A DNA stretch of 64,000 nucleotides from an uncultured Coriobacteriales bacterium (GTDB lineage: Bacteria; Actinomycetota; Coriobacteriia; Coriobacteriales; UMGS124). A program made the position numbers and the translations under genes. The notes under the pieces are model-generated. The model was not told the DNA's origin. It saw nothing but the letters and a program-made list of their open reading frames with translations, and did no database searches. Positions within the stretch are counted from its first letter, which is position 1. Each line of letters begins with the position of its first letter. The stretch is taken from positions 1-64,000 of the forward strand of contig CABQHM010000007.1 of assembly GCA_902464015.1 (NCBI GenBank). Direction: 5' to 3'. Of this stretch, positions 17,388 through 25,335 are shown piece by piece.

Positions 17388-17989
17388 TGAGAAACTGCCT
17401 TGTTATCGATCTGGACCGCTGCTCCGGCTGCGACTCCTGCATCGCCGCTTGCAAGCATGAGAACGGCATCGGCCTGGGCGTGTACCGCAACACCGTGGAC
17501 CGCATGGGCCCCATCGGCGAGTGGCCTCGCCCGCAGCAGTACTGGCTGCCTCGCCAGTGCCAGCAGTGCGACAACGCCCCCTGCCTCGAGGTGTGCCCCA
17601 CCGGCGCCACCTACCGCGAGGACGAGTACGGCCTGATCGTCATCGACCAGGAGCAGTGCATCGGCTGCCAGCAGTGCATGACTGCCTGCCCCTTCGACGC
17701 CCGCTGGTTCGACGCCGCCAACTCCGTCGTCGAGAAGTGCGACGGCTGCATCGACAGGCTCAAGAAGGGCGAGAAGCCCGCATGCGTGCACAACTGCTGC
17801 TGCGGCGCCCGTCTCTTCGGTGACCTCGACGACCCCGAGTCCGACGTCTCGAAGGCCCTGGCCGCAGCCGACCCCGCGTCGCTGCACCAGTTCAACGACG
17901 AGCTCGGCGTCTCTCCCCGCACCGTCTACATCCTGTCCGAGAAGGTATGCCCCTGGCAGGACGAGAAGGATGCGTATAGGGCTCGCTAG
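17387..17989 (+). CDS. 4Fe-4S electron-transfer subunit of the molybdoenzyme
   Basis: A 200-residue DmsB/NrfC-like ferredoxin that passes electrons to the catalytic subunit. Four cysteine clusters are visible: CSGCDSCIAAC, CQQCDNAPCLEVC, CIGCQQCMTAC and CDGCIDRL...CVHNC, enough for four [4Fe-4S] clusters. An additional CCCG run follows the last cluster. It has no signal of its own and would be exported as a complex with the Tat-bearing subunit. No membrane anchor subunit (DmsC/NrfD) follows, so its electron donor is not encoded here. Start overlaps the upstream stop (TAATG). Confidence 0.92.
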   Translation: MRNCLVIDLDRCSGCDSCIAACKHENGIGLGVYRNTVDRMGPIGEWPRPQQYWLPRQCQQCDNAPCLEVCPTGATYREDEYGLIVIDQEQCIGCQQCMTACPFDARWFDAANSVVEKCDGCIDRLKKGEKPACVHNCCCGARLFGDLDDPESDVSKALAAADPASLHQFNDELGVSPRTVYILSEKVCPWQDEKDAYRAR

Positions 17990-18163
17990 GGTGATGCGTC
18001 ATTCCCTTTGAACGGGATGTGTTGAATGATTGATTGATGGGGGCGGGGTTGCCTGTGCGGCGCCTCGCCCCCATGACACAAAGGGACGGGTGCAATGCGT
18101 TGTTCCCGGACCTTGCAAGATGGAGCTGCCGCTTGTGCGGCGTTGTCACGGAGAGGAACCACA

Positions 18164-18970
18164 ATGAGCGAGAACACGATGGCCGAGACGCTAGATACCC
18201 AGGCCGAGGCCACCTCCGCCGACGCCGCCGCACAGGCTGAGCAGGCTGCGACTGCCGTTCCCGAGGAGGTTGCCGCTGCCCTTGAGGGCCGCGCCGCCTT
18301 CTACGAGACGCTTGCAGGCCTTTTCTGGATGCCGCTTACCGCCGAGCAGGTAGAGGCCATGGCCGGGCAGGATTTTTCCGCCTATGCCGAGCTCAACGAC
18401 GATTTCGCCGACGGCGTGAACGACATCACGCGCTACCTGCGCAAGCGCAACACCGGCACGCGCGACGAGATGGCCGTGGACTTCACGGGCACCTTCACGG
18501 GCATCAAGACCTACGAGGGCAAGACCGCCGTGCCGTACAAGTCGGTCTTCACGAGCGAAGACGGCCTTATGTACCAGGAGGGTTTCCGCGAGGTGTACCA
18601 CGCCTTCAAGGCTGAGGCCATCAAGAAGCGCGCCGGGCTCGACTACCCCGACGACCACATCTCGTTCCTCTGCCAGTTCATGGCCATCATGAGCCGCCGC
18701 ACGCTCGAGGCCCTGCAGGCCGGCGACTACGACAAGGCCGCCCACGACGTGAAGGCCTCCGCCGACTTCCTCGACAACAACATCCTCTCCTGGTACGACC
18801 AGCTCATGGAGCGTTCGCTGTTGCTCATCAAGACCCGCTTCTACAAGGGCGTCATGAAGCTTGCGCGTGGCTTTTTCACGCTCGACCGCGAGACGCTGGC
18901 CGACCTGGCCGATGAAGTTGCCGAGCTTGCCGAGGCGGCCAAGAAGGCCGAAGGGACCCCTGCCGAGTAA
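18164..18970 (+). CDS. TorD/DmsD-family molybdoenzyme maturation chaperone
   Basis: A 268-residue cytoplasmic chaperone that binds the Tat signal and apoenzyme until cofactor insertion. RAAFYETLAGLFWMPLT is the typical first helix and PDDHISFLCQFM corresponds to the TorD PDHxxxELxFM signature. The N-terminus carries about 35 extra Ala/Glu-rich residues. ATG 18164 follows GAGAGGAAC. A 174-bp gap separates it from the Fe-S subunit, so it may have its own promoter, but context makes the preceding enzyme its client. Confidence 0.88.
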   Translation: MSENTMAETLDTQAEATSADAAAQAEQAATAVPEEVAAALEGRAAFYETLAGLFWMPLTAEQVEAMAGQDFSAYAELNDDFADGVNDITRYLRKRNTGTRDEMAVDFTGTFTGIKTYEGKTAVPYKSVFTSEDGLMYQEGFREVYHAFKAEAIKKRAGLDYPDDHISFLCQFMAIMSRRTLEALQAGDYDKAAHDVKASADFLDNNILSWYDQLMERSLLLIKTRFYKGVMKLARGFFTLDRETLADLADEVAELAEAAKKAEGTPAE

Positions 18971-19025
18971 CGCAAAGCTTGCCTGTCCTTTCAAGGCATT
19001 CAAAAATATAGTTTAGCTGCCACTT

Positions 19026-19053
19026 TTGCCCTCTCCTCTTTTTTGCGTACAAT
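19026..19053 (+). promoter_or_regulatory. Candidate sigma-70-type promoter
   Basis: TTGCCC at 19026-19031 and TACAAT at 19048-19053 are separated by 16 bp and stand 33 bp before the LuxR ATG at 19087. Confidence 0.45.
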
Positions 19054-19086
19054 CATGTGCGTGCATTCAAGGGGAGAGGGTTTTGT

Positions 19087-20667
19087 ATGGGGCAGATGAG
19101 CGCTTCTGAGGGGAAGCGAAAGCTAACTGAAGAGTTGGCGACGCGCTGGCCGTCGCTGCCGTTCATGGCGTTTGGCGTGTGGACCGCTTGGTCGTCGCTT
19201 ACCTATTCTGGGTCGCTGTGGCTTTCTGACAACGAGGTCAACGGGTTCTATCTGTCGTTGCTGTTCGTCATCTCCACCATGGCGTGCGCTGCCGTGTTCC
19301 TTGGGGCACCGTTCTTTGCCCGCCGCCATGCCGATAAGGGCGACGTCTCGAATCGTGCTGTCATGGGACTCGGTCTCACGGCCGCTCTGGGTGCCTTCCT
19401 CATCATCCTCGCTGGCCCGTACTGGCTGGGCGTTTCCCGCCAAGCAACCTCTGTGTTTGTAGTCGGAGCCCTTATGACGGGTGTTGGCACGGCCGGCATC
19501 GGTCTGCGCTGTGCGACGCTCTATGGCGGGCTGCCGCCTCGCAGGGCGCTCATCACAGCGGCATTGTCGCAGCTTGTGGCCTCGTTTATCTATTTTGTCG
19601 TGCTGGAGACCCCCGCATGGGCTCCCATTGCCCATGGTCCCTCGCTTGCCCATATCCTGGCGTTCACGCTGCTGCCGGTGATTGCCGCCTGGCTTTCGTG
19701 CATCAAGCCGTCGCGCGAGTCGCTCTTTGAGGAAGAAGTTCGCCAGTACCCGGCAAATAGCGGCGCGCTGCCTTCTGCGTTTTGGCGTTTCGCGGCCTTT
19801 GCGCTTGCGCTTGCCCTCATCACCACGTTCATCCGTTCCTCCATGGTGACGGTGAGCGCGCTTGCCAACACGGTCGAAGGTAACAACGTGCTGCAGCTCC
19901 TGCGTATCGCGATGGTGCTCGTCGTGATTGCCTGGACGCTGCGCTCCGACGCCCAGGGGTTCGACCTGGGGCGCGTTTGCTCGCTTGCCACGGTGCTTGC
20001 CGCCGTGGTCACCGCTTGCTCGGCGGCTTTGGGCGGAACCACGAGCGCGCTCAGCGTGATCGTGTACTTTGCCAGCAGCATCTTCGAGTTCTTCATGTGG
20101 TGCCTGCTTGCCTTCATCGTGTACCAGAAGCACATCTCGCCGCTTGCCGTGTTCGGCTTCGGCCGCGGTCTCTTCATGCTCGGCTGCGCCCTGGGTTGGG
20201 CGCTCGGTATCGTCGCGATGCCGATCATCGAGGCAGCCTCGGCCCAGGTGGTCGTGAGCATCGTGCTTGCCGGTGCCATCATCATCTTGTGGCTTGCCCT
20301 GTTCTCGGGTAAGGACTATGAGCGCCTCTTCTCCACGGTGGGCGAGGACGAGCTGTCGCTGGAGGACCTCTTTGAAATCGATCAGCGCCCCGACGAAGGC
20401 ACCGAGGCGGGCCAGCCCAAGTCGGAGCGCAAAGGCAAGTTCGGCCAGGCAGTGGAGGCAGTCGCGGGCCGCAATGCCCTTTCTGCTCGCGAGGCTGACG
20501 TGCTGCGCTACCTTGCCATGGGCTACGGCTCGGACCGCATCGCGCAAACCATGGGCGTCAAGGTAAATACCGTGCGCACCCACACCCACAACGTCTACGT
20601 CAAGCTCGACGTCCACTCCCGCGAGGAACTCATGCGCCTGGTAGACGACGAGGTGGCGGGGATGTAG
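19087..20667 (+). CDS. LuxR-family regulator with N-terminal multi-pass membrane domain
   Basis: About 526 residues: a dozen hydrophobic segments, a charged linker (GEDELSLEDLFEIDQRPDEG region) and a C-terminal LuxR DNA-binding domain (LSAREADVLRYLAMGYG with RIAQTMGVKVNTVRTHTHNVY). It lies directly after the molybdoenzyme operon and is its probable sensor-regulator. ATG 19087 is chosen because AGGGGAGAGGG ends 6 bases upstream; a GTG 30 bases earlier lacks a ribosome binding site. Ligand unknown. Confidence 0.85.
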   Translation: MGQMSASEGKRKLTEELATRWPSLPFMAFGVWTAWSSLTYSGSLWLSDNEVNGFYLSLLFVISTMACAAVFLGAPFFARRHADKGDVSNRAVMGLGLTAALGAFLIILAGPYWLGVSRQATSVFVVGALMTGVGTAGIGLRCATLYGGLPPRRALITAALSQLVASFIYFVVLETPAWAPIAHGPSLAHILAFTLLPVIAAWLSCIKPSRESLFEEEVRQYPANSGALPSAFWRFAAFALALALITTFIRSSMVTVSALANTVEGNNVLQLLRIAMVLVVIAWTLRSDAQGFDLGRVCSLATVLAAVVTACSAALGGTTSALSVIVYFASSIFEFFMWCLLAFIVYQKHISPLAVFGFGRGLFMLGCALGWALGIVAMPIIEAASAQVVVSIVLAGAIIILWLALFSGKDYERLFSTVGEDELSLEDLFEIDQRPDEGTEAGQPKSERKGKFGQAVEAVAGRNALSAREADVLRYLAMGYGSDRIAQTMGVKVNTVRTHTHNVYVKLDVHSREELMRLVDDEVAGM

Positions 20668-20670
20668 GCC

Positions 20671-20871
20671 TTAGAAGCCTTGTTCCTCCACCATCGATAT
20701 AAGCTCTTGCTTGGAATGGACTCCGAACTTGGCGTAGATGCGTTGGACATGCGTCTTTACTGTGGCATCGGAGATGAAAAGCTCTCCGCGGATGAACGAC
20801 CGGTCACGACCGTGTGCAAGGAGTACGAACACGTCGGTCTCACGGGGGTCTATAGTCTGCCGGTGGGTTTG
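20671..20871 (-). pseudogene. Truncated LuxR DNA-binding domain (remnant)
   Basis: On the minus strand the frame ending at the TAA of 20671-20673 reads DPRETDVFVLLAHGRDRSFI, then LFISDATVKTHVQRIYAKFG, then VHSKQELISMVEEQGF and stop: an intact LuxR helix-turn-helix. An in-frame TGA at 20872-20874 and the neighbouring ATPase gene remove everything upstream, so the membrane sensor part is missing. It is the 3' end of a former regulator, probably cut when the adjacent island arrived. Confidence 0.8.
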
Positions 20872-20914
20872 TCAGCGGTGAACTCCGGATGAGAATCCTC
20901 CCTTGTGCTATAGT

Positions 20915-20949
20915 TTACTCAAAAAAGTTGACTCAAAAATATTGAGTAA
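20915..20949 (+). promoter_or_regulatory. Inverted repeat upstream of the DUF234 ATPase
   Basis: TTACTCAA (20915-20922) and TTGAGTAA (20942-20949) are perfect inverted arms 19 bp apart, with ACTCAAAAA also repeated directly at 20917 and 20931. The region is AT-rich and contains TTGACT at 20928. It ends 16 bp before the ATG and is a candidate autoregulatory operator. Confidence 0.45.
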
Positions 20950-20965
20950 CATGCAAGGAGGAAAA

Positions 20966-22348
20966 ATGGGCTTTGTTGGCAGGAAGGACGAGCAAAAGAG
21001 GCTCCTCCGTGTATTTCGAGACGATGCCCAGAATGCCACGCTCGTTTATGGCCGTCGCCGCGTTGGCAAGAGTGAGCTGTTGTTGCACTGCCTTCGGCAA
21101 ATTGACGTCCGGACAATCTATTACGAGTGCCGACAAACCTCTGAGGCTCTGAATGTAAAGGGCCTCGCTGATGTCGTGGCGGAGTCGTTCGATATTCCAC
21201 GCCCCGCGTTTGATGGCATTGAGGAAGCGCTGGGGTTCATATTCGAGAGGGCGACGCGCGAGAAGATAGTGCTGGTTATAGACGAATATCCGTACCTGCG
21301 AGATGCAGTCAAAGGGATGGATTCCATCCTGCAGGTGCTTATCGACATGTATCGAAATCACTCGCACATCTCACTGGTTGTGTGTGGCTCCTGCGTCGAG
21401 GTCATGAGGTCTCTTTTGGAAAGGGAGAACCCCCTGTATGGCCGCATAGACCTCAAAATCAATCTCAAGCCGATGGACTACCTCGATTCCTCCGAGTTTT
21501 ACCCGGATTTCTCTTGCGAGGACAAGGTGCGTCTCTACAGCGTGTTTGGCGGCATCCCTTATTACAATCGTTTGATAGACCAAGATGCCACCGTACGCGA
21601 GAATCTCATTGAGTTGCTCGTGCGCCCCGACGCACGTCTTGAAGATGAAGTCTCCGCGTTCCTCTTGTCCGAGATATCCAAGATCGCCAATGCCAACGAG
21701 GTATTTTGCGCCCTGGCGGATGGGAGTTCGCGCTACAAAGACATACTCGATCAGTCGCACGTCTCCAGTCCCTCGATGCTTGCCAATGTGTTGGACAAGC
21801 TGGTCAAGATGCAGCTCGTGCAGAAACGTGCCCCCATCAATGACATGCAGAACAAGAAGAAGTCGTCCTATGTCATCTCAGACGGCCTTTCCCTGTTTTA
21901 CTATCGGTATGTGTTCCGCTATGCCTCGCAACGCAATGTGCTCGACTCTGATGTCTTTTTCGACCGTTTCGTTGCCAGCGATTTCGAGAATCGCTATGTG
22001 CCCCACGCTTTTGAGGAGGTTTGTCGACAGTATCTCGTGCGCCAGAACCGTATCGGACGCATCGAGCCGCCGTTCAATCTCATTGGCAGGTATTGGTATG
22101 ACGACCCGGCGCATAAAACCAACGGTGAGTTCGATGTTGTGACGGAAGACCCACAGGGTTATGTCTTCTATGAGGCGAAGTTCCGGAGCACTCCCGTTAC
22201 GCAGACGATGATTGACGAAGAAATCTCCCAGGTGGAGGCGACCGGTCTCAATTGTCACCGTTACGGGTTCTTTTCTCGCTCGGGATTTGATGGGGTCGCA
22301 GCAAGCGATGAAATTGAGCTTATCAGTCTTGAGGACATGTACGTCTAG
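20966..22348 (+). CDS. Archaeal-type AAA ATPase with C-terminal DUF234 domain
   Basis: A 460-residue P-loop ATPase of the family once called archaeal ATPases (Walker A GRRRVGKS at 29-36, Walker B IVLVIDEYPY at 101-110). A winged-helix stretch (SRYKDILDQSHVSSPSMLANVLDKL) precedes the C-terminal DUF234 region, in which GEFDVV...FYEAKFR has the D-x(n)-ExK pattern of PD-(D/E)xK nuclease-like folds. Function is unknown; such genes are common on mobile or defence islands. Base and codon use (many TTG, CGA, ATA) differ from neighbours, suggesting transfer. ATG 20966 follows AAGGAGG. It is convergent with the next gene. Confidence 0.85.
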   Translation: MGFVGRKDEQKRLLRVFRDDAQNATLVYGRRRVGKSELLLHCLRQIDVRTIYYECRQTSEALNVKGLADVVAESFDIPRPAFDGIEEALGFIFERATREKIVLVIDEYPYLRDAVKGMDSILQVLIDMYRNHSHISLVVCGSCVEVMRSLLERENPLYGRIDLKINLKPMDYLDSSEFYPDFSCEDKVRLYSVFGGIPYYNRLIDQDATVRENLIELLVRPDARLEDEVSAFLLSEISKIANANEVFCALADGSSRYKDILDQSHVSSPSMLANVLDKLVKMQLVQKRAPINDMQNKKKSSYVISDGLSLFYYRYVFRYASQRNVLDSDVFFDRFVASDFENRYVPHAFEEVCRQYLVRQNRIGRIEPPFNLIGRYWYDDPAHKTNGEFDVVTEDPQGYVFYEAKFRSTPVTQTMIDEEISQVEATGLNCHRYGFFSRSGFDGVAASDEIELISLEDMYV

Positions 22349-22435
22349 GTTTGACGAATACAAGCAAGCTCCCGCGGCTCGCTCGCTTGGTTGCGAGGGA
22401 CGCGGGGTTCGGTGTTCTCGATGACACCCAGTCTC

Positions 22436-23710
22436 CTAATGCGCCAGGCATCCCAAGGGGATGACGTGCACTCCGTCAGGGCGTGTGTAGGCGTAACGGC
22501 CTCCGGTCACCACGGCGAGGAATGAAGGTGCACCCGTCTTCTTCTCATCGACCTTATCGGCGAGCGTCAGCAGGTTTGATGCGCCCTCATTGATTCGCGC
22601 CTCTCCGCCAAGCTTGACTTCGATACCGCCCCAGCGTCCATCTTGCAGTCGCACGATGATGTCGGCCTCAAGGCCACCCTTGTCACGATAGTGATAGATG
22701 CCTCCTCCCATGGTGCGTACATATACGCGCAGGTCTCGCGCACAAAGCGATTCGAACAAGTATCCCATGGTGTTGAGGTCGTTGAGGAGGCCGTCGGGGT
22801 TGGTTTCGAGCGATGCGGCCGCTAGCGACGGGTCGCATAGGTGCCATACGGCTGCGGCCCGCAAAGGGGTTTTCGACCTGAGGGTAGGTGCCCATGCCTT
22901 TGCTTCCTCGATGACGAAGAGTCGCCTTAAAGCGGTCAGATAGATGCGCAGGGTTGGTTCACTCATGCCGACGCCAACATCCTTGACGTCGGCGAGGAGA
23001 GTAGAGATGGATGCCTCCTGGGCGCTGCTGCGGGATATGGAACGCAGCAGCGCCCTGGCGCGGTCGGGGTCAAGCGTAGCTCCACTTGCTTCCGAGATGT
23101 CCGACTCGCAAAGCGCAGCGATGTAGTCAGTCGCCACGCCTGTATCGAGTGTTCCCCGTGCTATGGGTGCCGGCCATCCACCGGCGCAAATGAGCTTTGC
23201 GTAGTCCTCCACGCTGATGTTCGAGACGCCTTCGACCCTTTGTGCGCCTCCGAAGAGGTCGTTCAGCCGTACTTCGCAGCTTGACCGTCCTGACTCTTCA
23301 AGCGACATGGGATCCATGCTGACGCGCGCGATACGTCCGGTGCCCGTGTGCTTTGGGGCGTCGTCTTTGTCGAAGTTGGGCGGTGTTGCCGAGCCAGTTA
23401 GGAGGAACTGCGCCGGCTCGCCTCCCGCCATGTCGATTGCATTGATGACGGCATCCCAGAGTACAGGTGCGACCTGCCACTCGTCGATAAGGCGCGGCTT
23501 GTCTCCGCGCAGCAGCAGCGAGGGCTGGATGGATGCCGCTTCCATGTTTGCGGCATACGTGTCGGGGTCGCGCATCTTCAAGGCACTTGCAGCAAGCTGC
23601 TCGCAGGTCGATGTCTTTCCGCACCACTTTGGACCTCGCACAAGTACGGCTCCCGTGCGATTGAGACACTGCTTTAACTCGTTATCAATGACTCGTGGCA
23701 TATAAGCCAT
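22436..23710 (-). CDS. AAA_14/DUF4143 ATP-binding protein
   Basis: A 424-residue ATPase: Walker A GPKWCGKT at 26-33, Walker B RLIDEWQ, and a C-terminal DUF4143 domain ending with the nuclease-like GGLEADIIVRL...GIEVKLGG pattern (D...ExK). These proteins are widespread, of unknown biochemical function, and frequent in accessory regions. ATG at 23710 is preferred over 23716 because AAAGGGG directly abuts the first ATG and is correctly spaced for the second. Upstream lie four 23-bp tandem repeats. It is divergent from the Fic gene. Confidence 0.85.
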   Translation of the reverse strand: MAYMPRVIDNELKQCLNRTGAVLVRGPKWCGKTSTCEQLAASALKMRDPDTYAANMEAASIQPSLLLRGDKPRLIDEWQVAPVLWDAVINAIDMAGGEPAQFLLTGSATPPNFDKDDAPKHTGTGRIARVSMDPMSLEESGRSSCEVRLNDLFGGAQRVEGVSNISVEDYAKLICAGGWPAPIARGTLDTGVATDYIAALCESDISEASGATLDPDRARALLRSISRSSAQEASISTLLADVKDVGVGMSEPTLRIYLTALRRLFVIEEAKAWAPTLRSKTPLRAAAVWHLCDPSLAAASLETNPDGLLNDLNTMGYLFESLCARDLRVYVRTMGGGIYHYRDKGGLEADIIVRLQDGRWGGIEVKLGGEARINEGASNLLTLADKVDEKKTGAPSFLAVVTGGRYAYTRPDGVHVIPLGCLAH

Positions 23711-23742
23711 ATCCATCCCCTTTCAACTGCGGTAATAGTAGC

Positions 23743-23834
23743 ACTTTCGACTTTGGCGACGTTTGACTTTCGGATTTGGCGCAGTTTTACTTTCGGGTTT
23801 GGCGGCATTTGACTTTCGGGTTTGGCGATTGGAA
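23743..23834. repeat. Four 23-bp direct tandem repeats between the DUF4143 and Fic genes
   Basis: Copies start at 23743, 23766, 23789 and 23812 with consensus ACTTTCGGGTTTGGCG followed by about seven variable bases ending TTTG. Copies 3 and 4 share the first 16 bases exactly; copies 1 and 2 differ at one to three. There are no spacers, so this is not CRISPR. It sits 33 bp upstream of the DUF4143 ATG and could be a multi-site operator or iteron set. Confidence 0.8.
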
Positions 23835-23885
23835 CAATCTGTTTGCGTTTGCGAGCGATGAAAAAACCTTTCGTCGCTGCTTTAG

Positions 23886-23938
23886 AAAACAAAGGTTATT
23901 TGATAACCTTTGTTTTTGAGAGTCGAAAACAAAGGTTA
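23886..23938 (+). promoter_or_regulatory. Palindromic operator plus third half-site upstream of Fic
   Basis: AAAACAAAGGTTAT (23886-23899) and its exact inverse complement (23903-23916) flank a 3-base centre, and AAAACAAAGGTTA recurs at 23926-23938, 11 bp before the Fic ATG. The palindrome is followed by T's and could also act as a terminator, but the extra half-site points to an operator for repression of Fic. Confidence 0.6.
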
Positions 23939-23949
23939 GGCGGCAAACC

Positions 23950-25254
23950 ATGGGTGTGTATCAGTCAGATTATTGGCAGTCCTGCGGGTGGGGAATGAAC
24001 CGGCGAGAGACGCAAAGCGGGACATACCATCCGTTTTTGCCCGACAAGCTGGCGGGGCTCGATATCATGCTGACACCCGAGGCGGTCTCGGCCGTAACGC
24101 GGGCGCAGTCTGCCGTGTTGCTGCTCAACCAAGAGGCGCGCTTTCTGACCAATACAGAACCTTTGGCGCGCTTGTTGTTGCGCTCTGAGGCGCTGGCATC
24201 CTCTCGCATTGAGGGTTTGCAAATGAATGCTGGCAGACTGCTTGAATTTGAGGCGCTTGACGAGCTGGGTGTGTCGCATCGGCTCGATGGTGTGGAGGCC
24301 GCTGTCATGGCAAATATCGCCGCCATGAGCGACGCGGTGGGTAACATCGGGGCCGGTGACTCGATTACGGTGGATGACATTCGTGCCGTCAATGCGACCC
24401 TGCTTCAAGGATCGCACCTTGAGGATGAAGGTGGAGTGCTGCGCACGATCCAAAACTGGATCGGCGGCAACAATGTCAACCCGGTTGGCGCCGCCTATGT
24501 GCCGCCTCGGCCCGAGTATGTCCTGGAACTGATGGAAGACCTTGCCCAATTCTGCAACACGTCGCCTTTGCCGGCGATTTCTGTGGCGGCGATTGCGCAT
24601 GCCCAGCTCGAAACGATTCATCCGTTTGCGGATGGCAATGGGCGAACGGGTCGCGCCCTTGTGCACATGTTGCTGCACCGCGCGGGCCTGACTCCGAATA
24701 GCGTCCCTCCCATCTCGCTCGTGCTGGCAACGGACAAGGCGCGCTATATCAACAATCTGGCAGCGTTTCGCTGCGATGATGGGCAATGTGAAGGCGCAGA
24801 CGAAAAGGCCGCTGCGCTGCAAGGGTGCATCAGCGATTGGGTGGAGTATTTTGCCAACGCAGTGCTGCTTGCCTGTGAGCGAGCGCGGGAGTTTGAACAC
24901 CGTATTGCCGATATCCAGGAAGAATGGCGCGGACGCGGCGCGATTCGCAAGAATTCATCTGCCGATGTGCTTATCGAAGTCCTGCCAGGCAACCCTGTTG
25001 TCAGCGTCGTTTCAGCCGCTCGTCTGACAGGGAAAAGCGTCCAAGCCGCGCGTTTGGCGCTCAAGCAGCTTGAGGGCATGGGCATCCTGGTGCAGAATGC
25101 CAAGAACCGCAAGAGCAACATCTATGTCGCGCAGGAAATTTTGGATGCATTTACGGCCTACGAGCGCGCTTTGGCAGTGCCTGGCGGTGATACGTCTTCA
25201 GAAAAACCCATGCGACCCGTGCTTCCGCGCGTCCCGCGAGACCGCTGTCCATAA
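23950..25254 (+). CDS. Fic-domain protein (probable AMPylase) with C-terminal wHTH region
   Basis: The 434-residue protein transfers AMP, or another nucleotide moiety, to target proteins. The catalytic motif HPFADGNGRTGR is complete at residues 224-235, with an N-terminal Fic_N region. SSRIEG at 84-89 fits the inhibitory S-x3-EG motif of class II Fic proteins, so activity is probably autoinhibited in cis. Residues about 335-400 (VVSVVSAARLTGKSVQAARLALKQLEGMGI) form a winged helix that could bind the adjacent palindromic operator. The start could also be ATG 23995 (GGTGGGGA adjoining). Codon use is less GC-biased than the surrounding core genes. Confidence 0.88.
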   Translation: MGVYQSDYWQSCGWGMNRRETQSGTYHPFLPDKLAGLDIMLTPEAVSAVTRAQSAVLLLNQEARFLTNTEPLARLLLRSEALASSRIEGLQMNAGRLLEFEALDELGVSHRLDGVEAAVMANIAAMSDAVGNIGAGDSITVDDIRAVNATLLQGSHLEDEGGVLRTIQNWIGGNNVNPVGAAYVPPRPEYVLELMEDLAQFCNTSPLPAISVAAIAHAQLETIHPFADGNGRTGRALVHMLLHRAGLTPNSVPPISLVLATDKARYINNLAAFRCDDGQCEGADEKAAALQGCISDWVEYFANAVLLACERAREFEHRIADIQEEWRGRGAIRKNSSADVLIEVLPGNPVVSVVSAARLTGKSVQAARLALKQLEGMGILVQNAKNRKSNIYVAQEILDAFTAYERALAVPGGDTSSEKPMRPVLPRVPRDRCP

Positions 25255-25258
25255 ACGC

Positions 25259-25302
25259 AAAAAGCCCCGCGCTGCCTGCTGGTTTGCAGGGCGGCGCGGG
25301 GC
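25259..25302 (-). terminator. Terminator of the mop gene
   Basis: On the minus strand a GCCCCGCGC/GCGCGGGGC stem is followed by T5. It lies directly after the mop stop and also separates it from the convergent Fic gene. Confidence 0.8.
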
Positions 25303-25335
25303 CTTGGTGTGCGAGGTTTGCTTGGAGTCGAAACC

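Noticed and set aside
23743..23834. CRISPR array
   Set aside because: Repeats are contiguous without unique spacers and no cas genes are present.
23674..23892. A minus-strand 72-codon frame through the 23-bp repeats (KPESQMPPNPKVKL...)
   Set aside because: The repeat period is not a multiple of three, so the peptide is frame-scrambled repeat DNA; there is also no good ribosome binding site.
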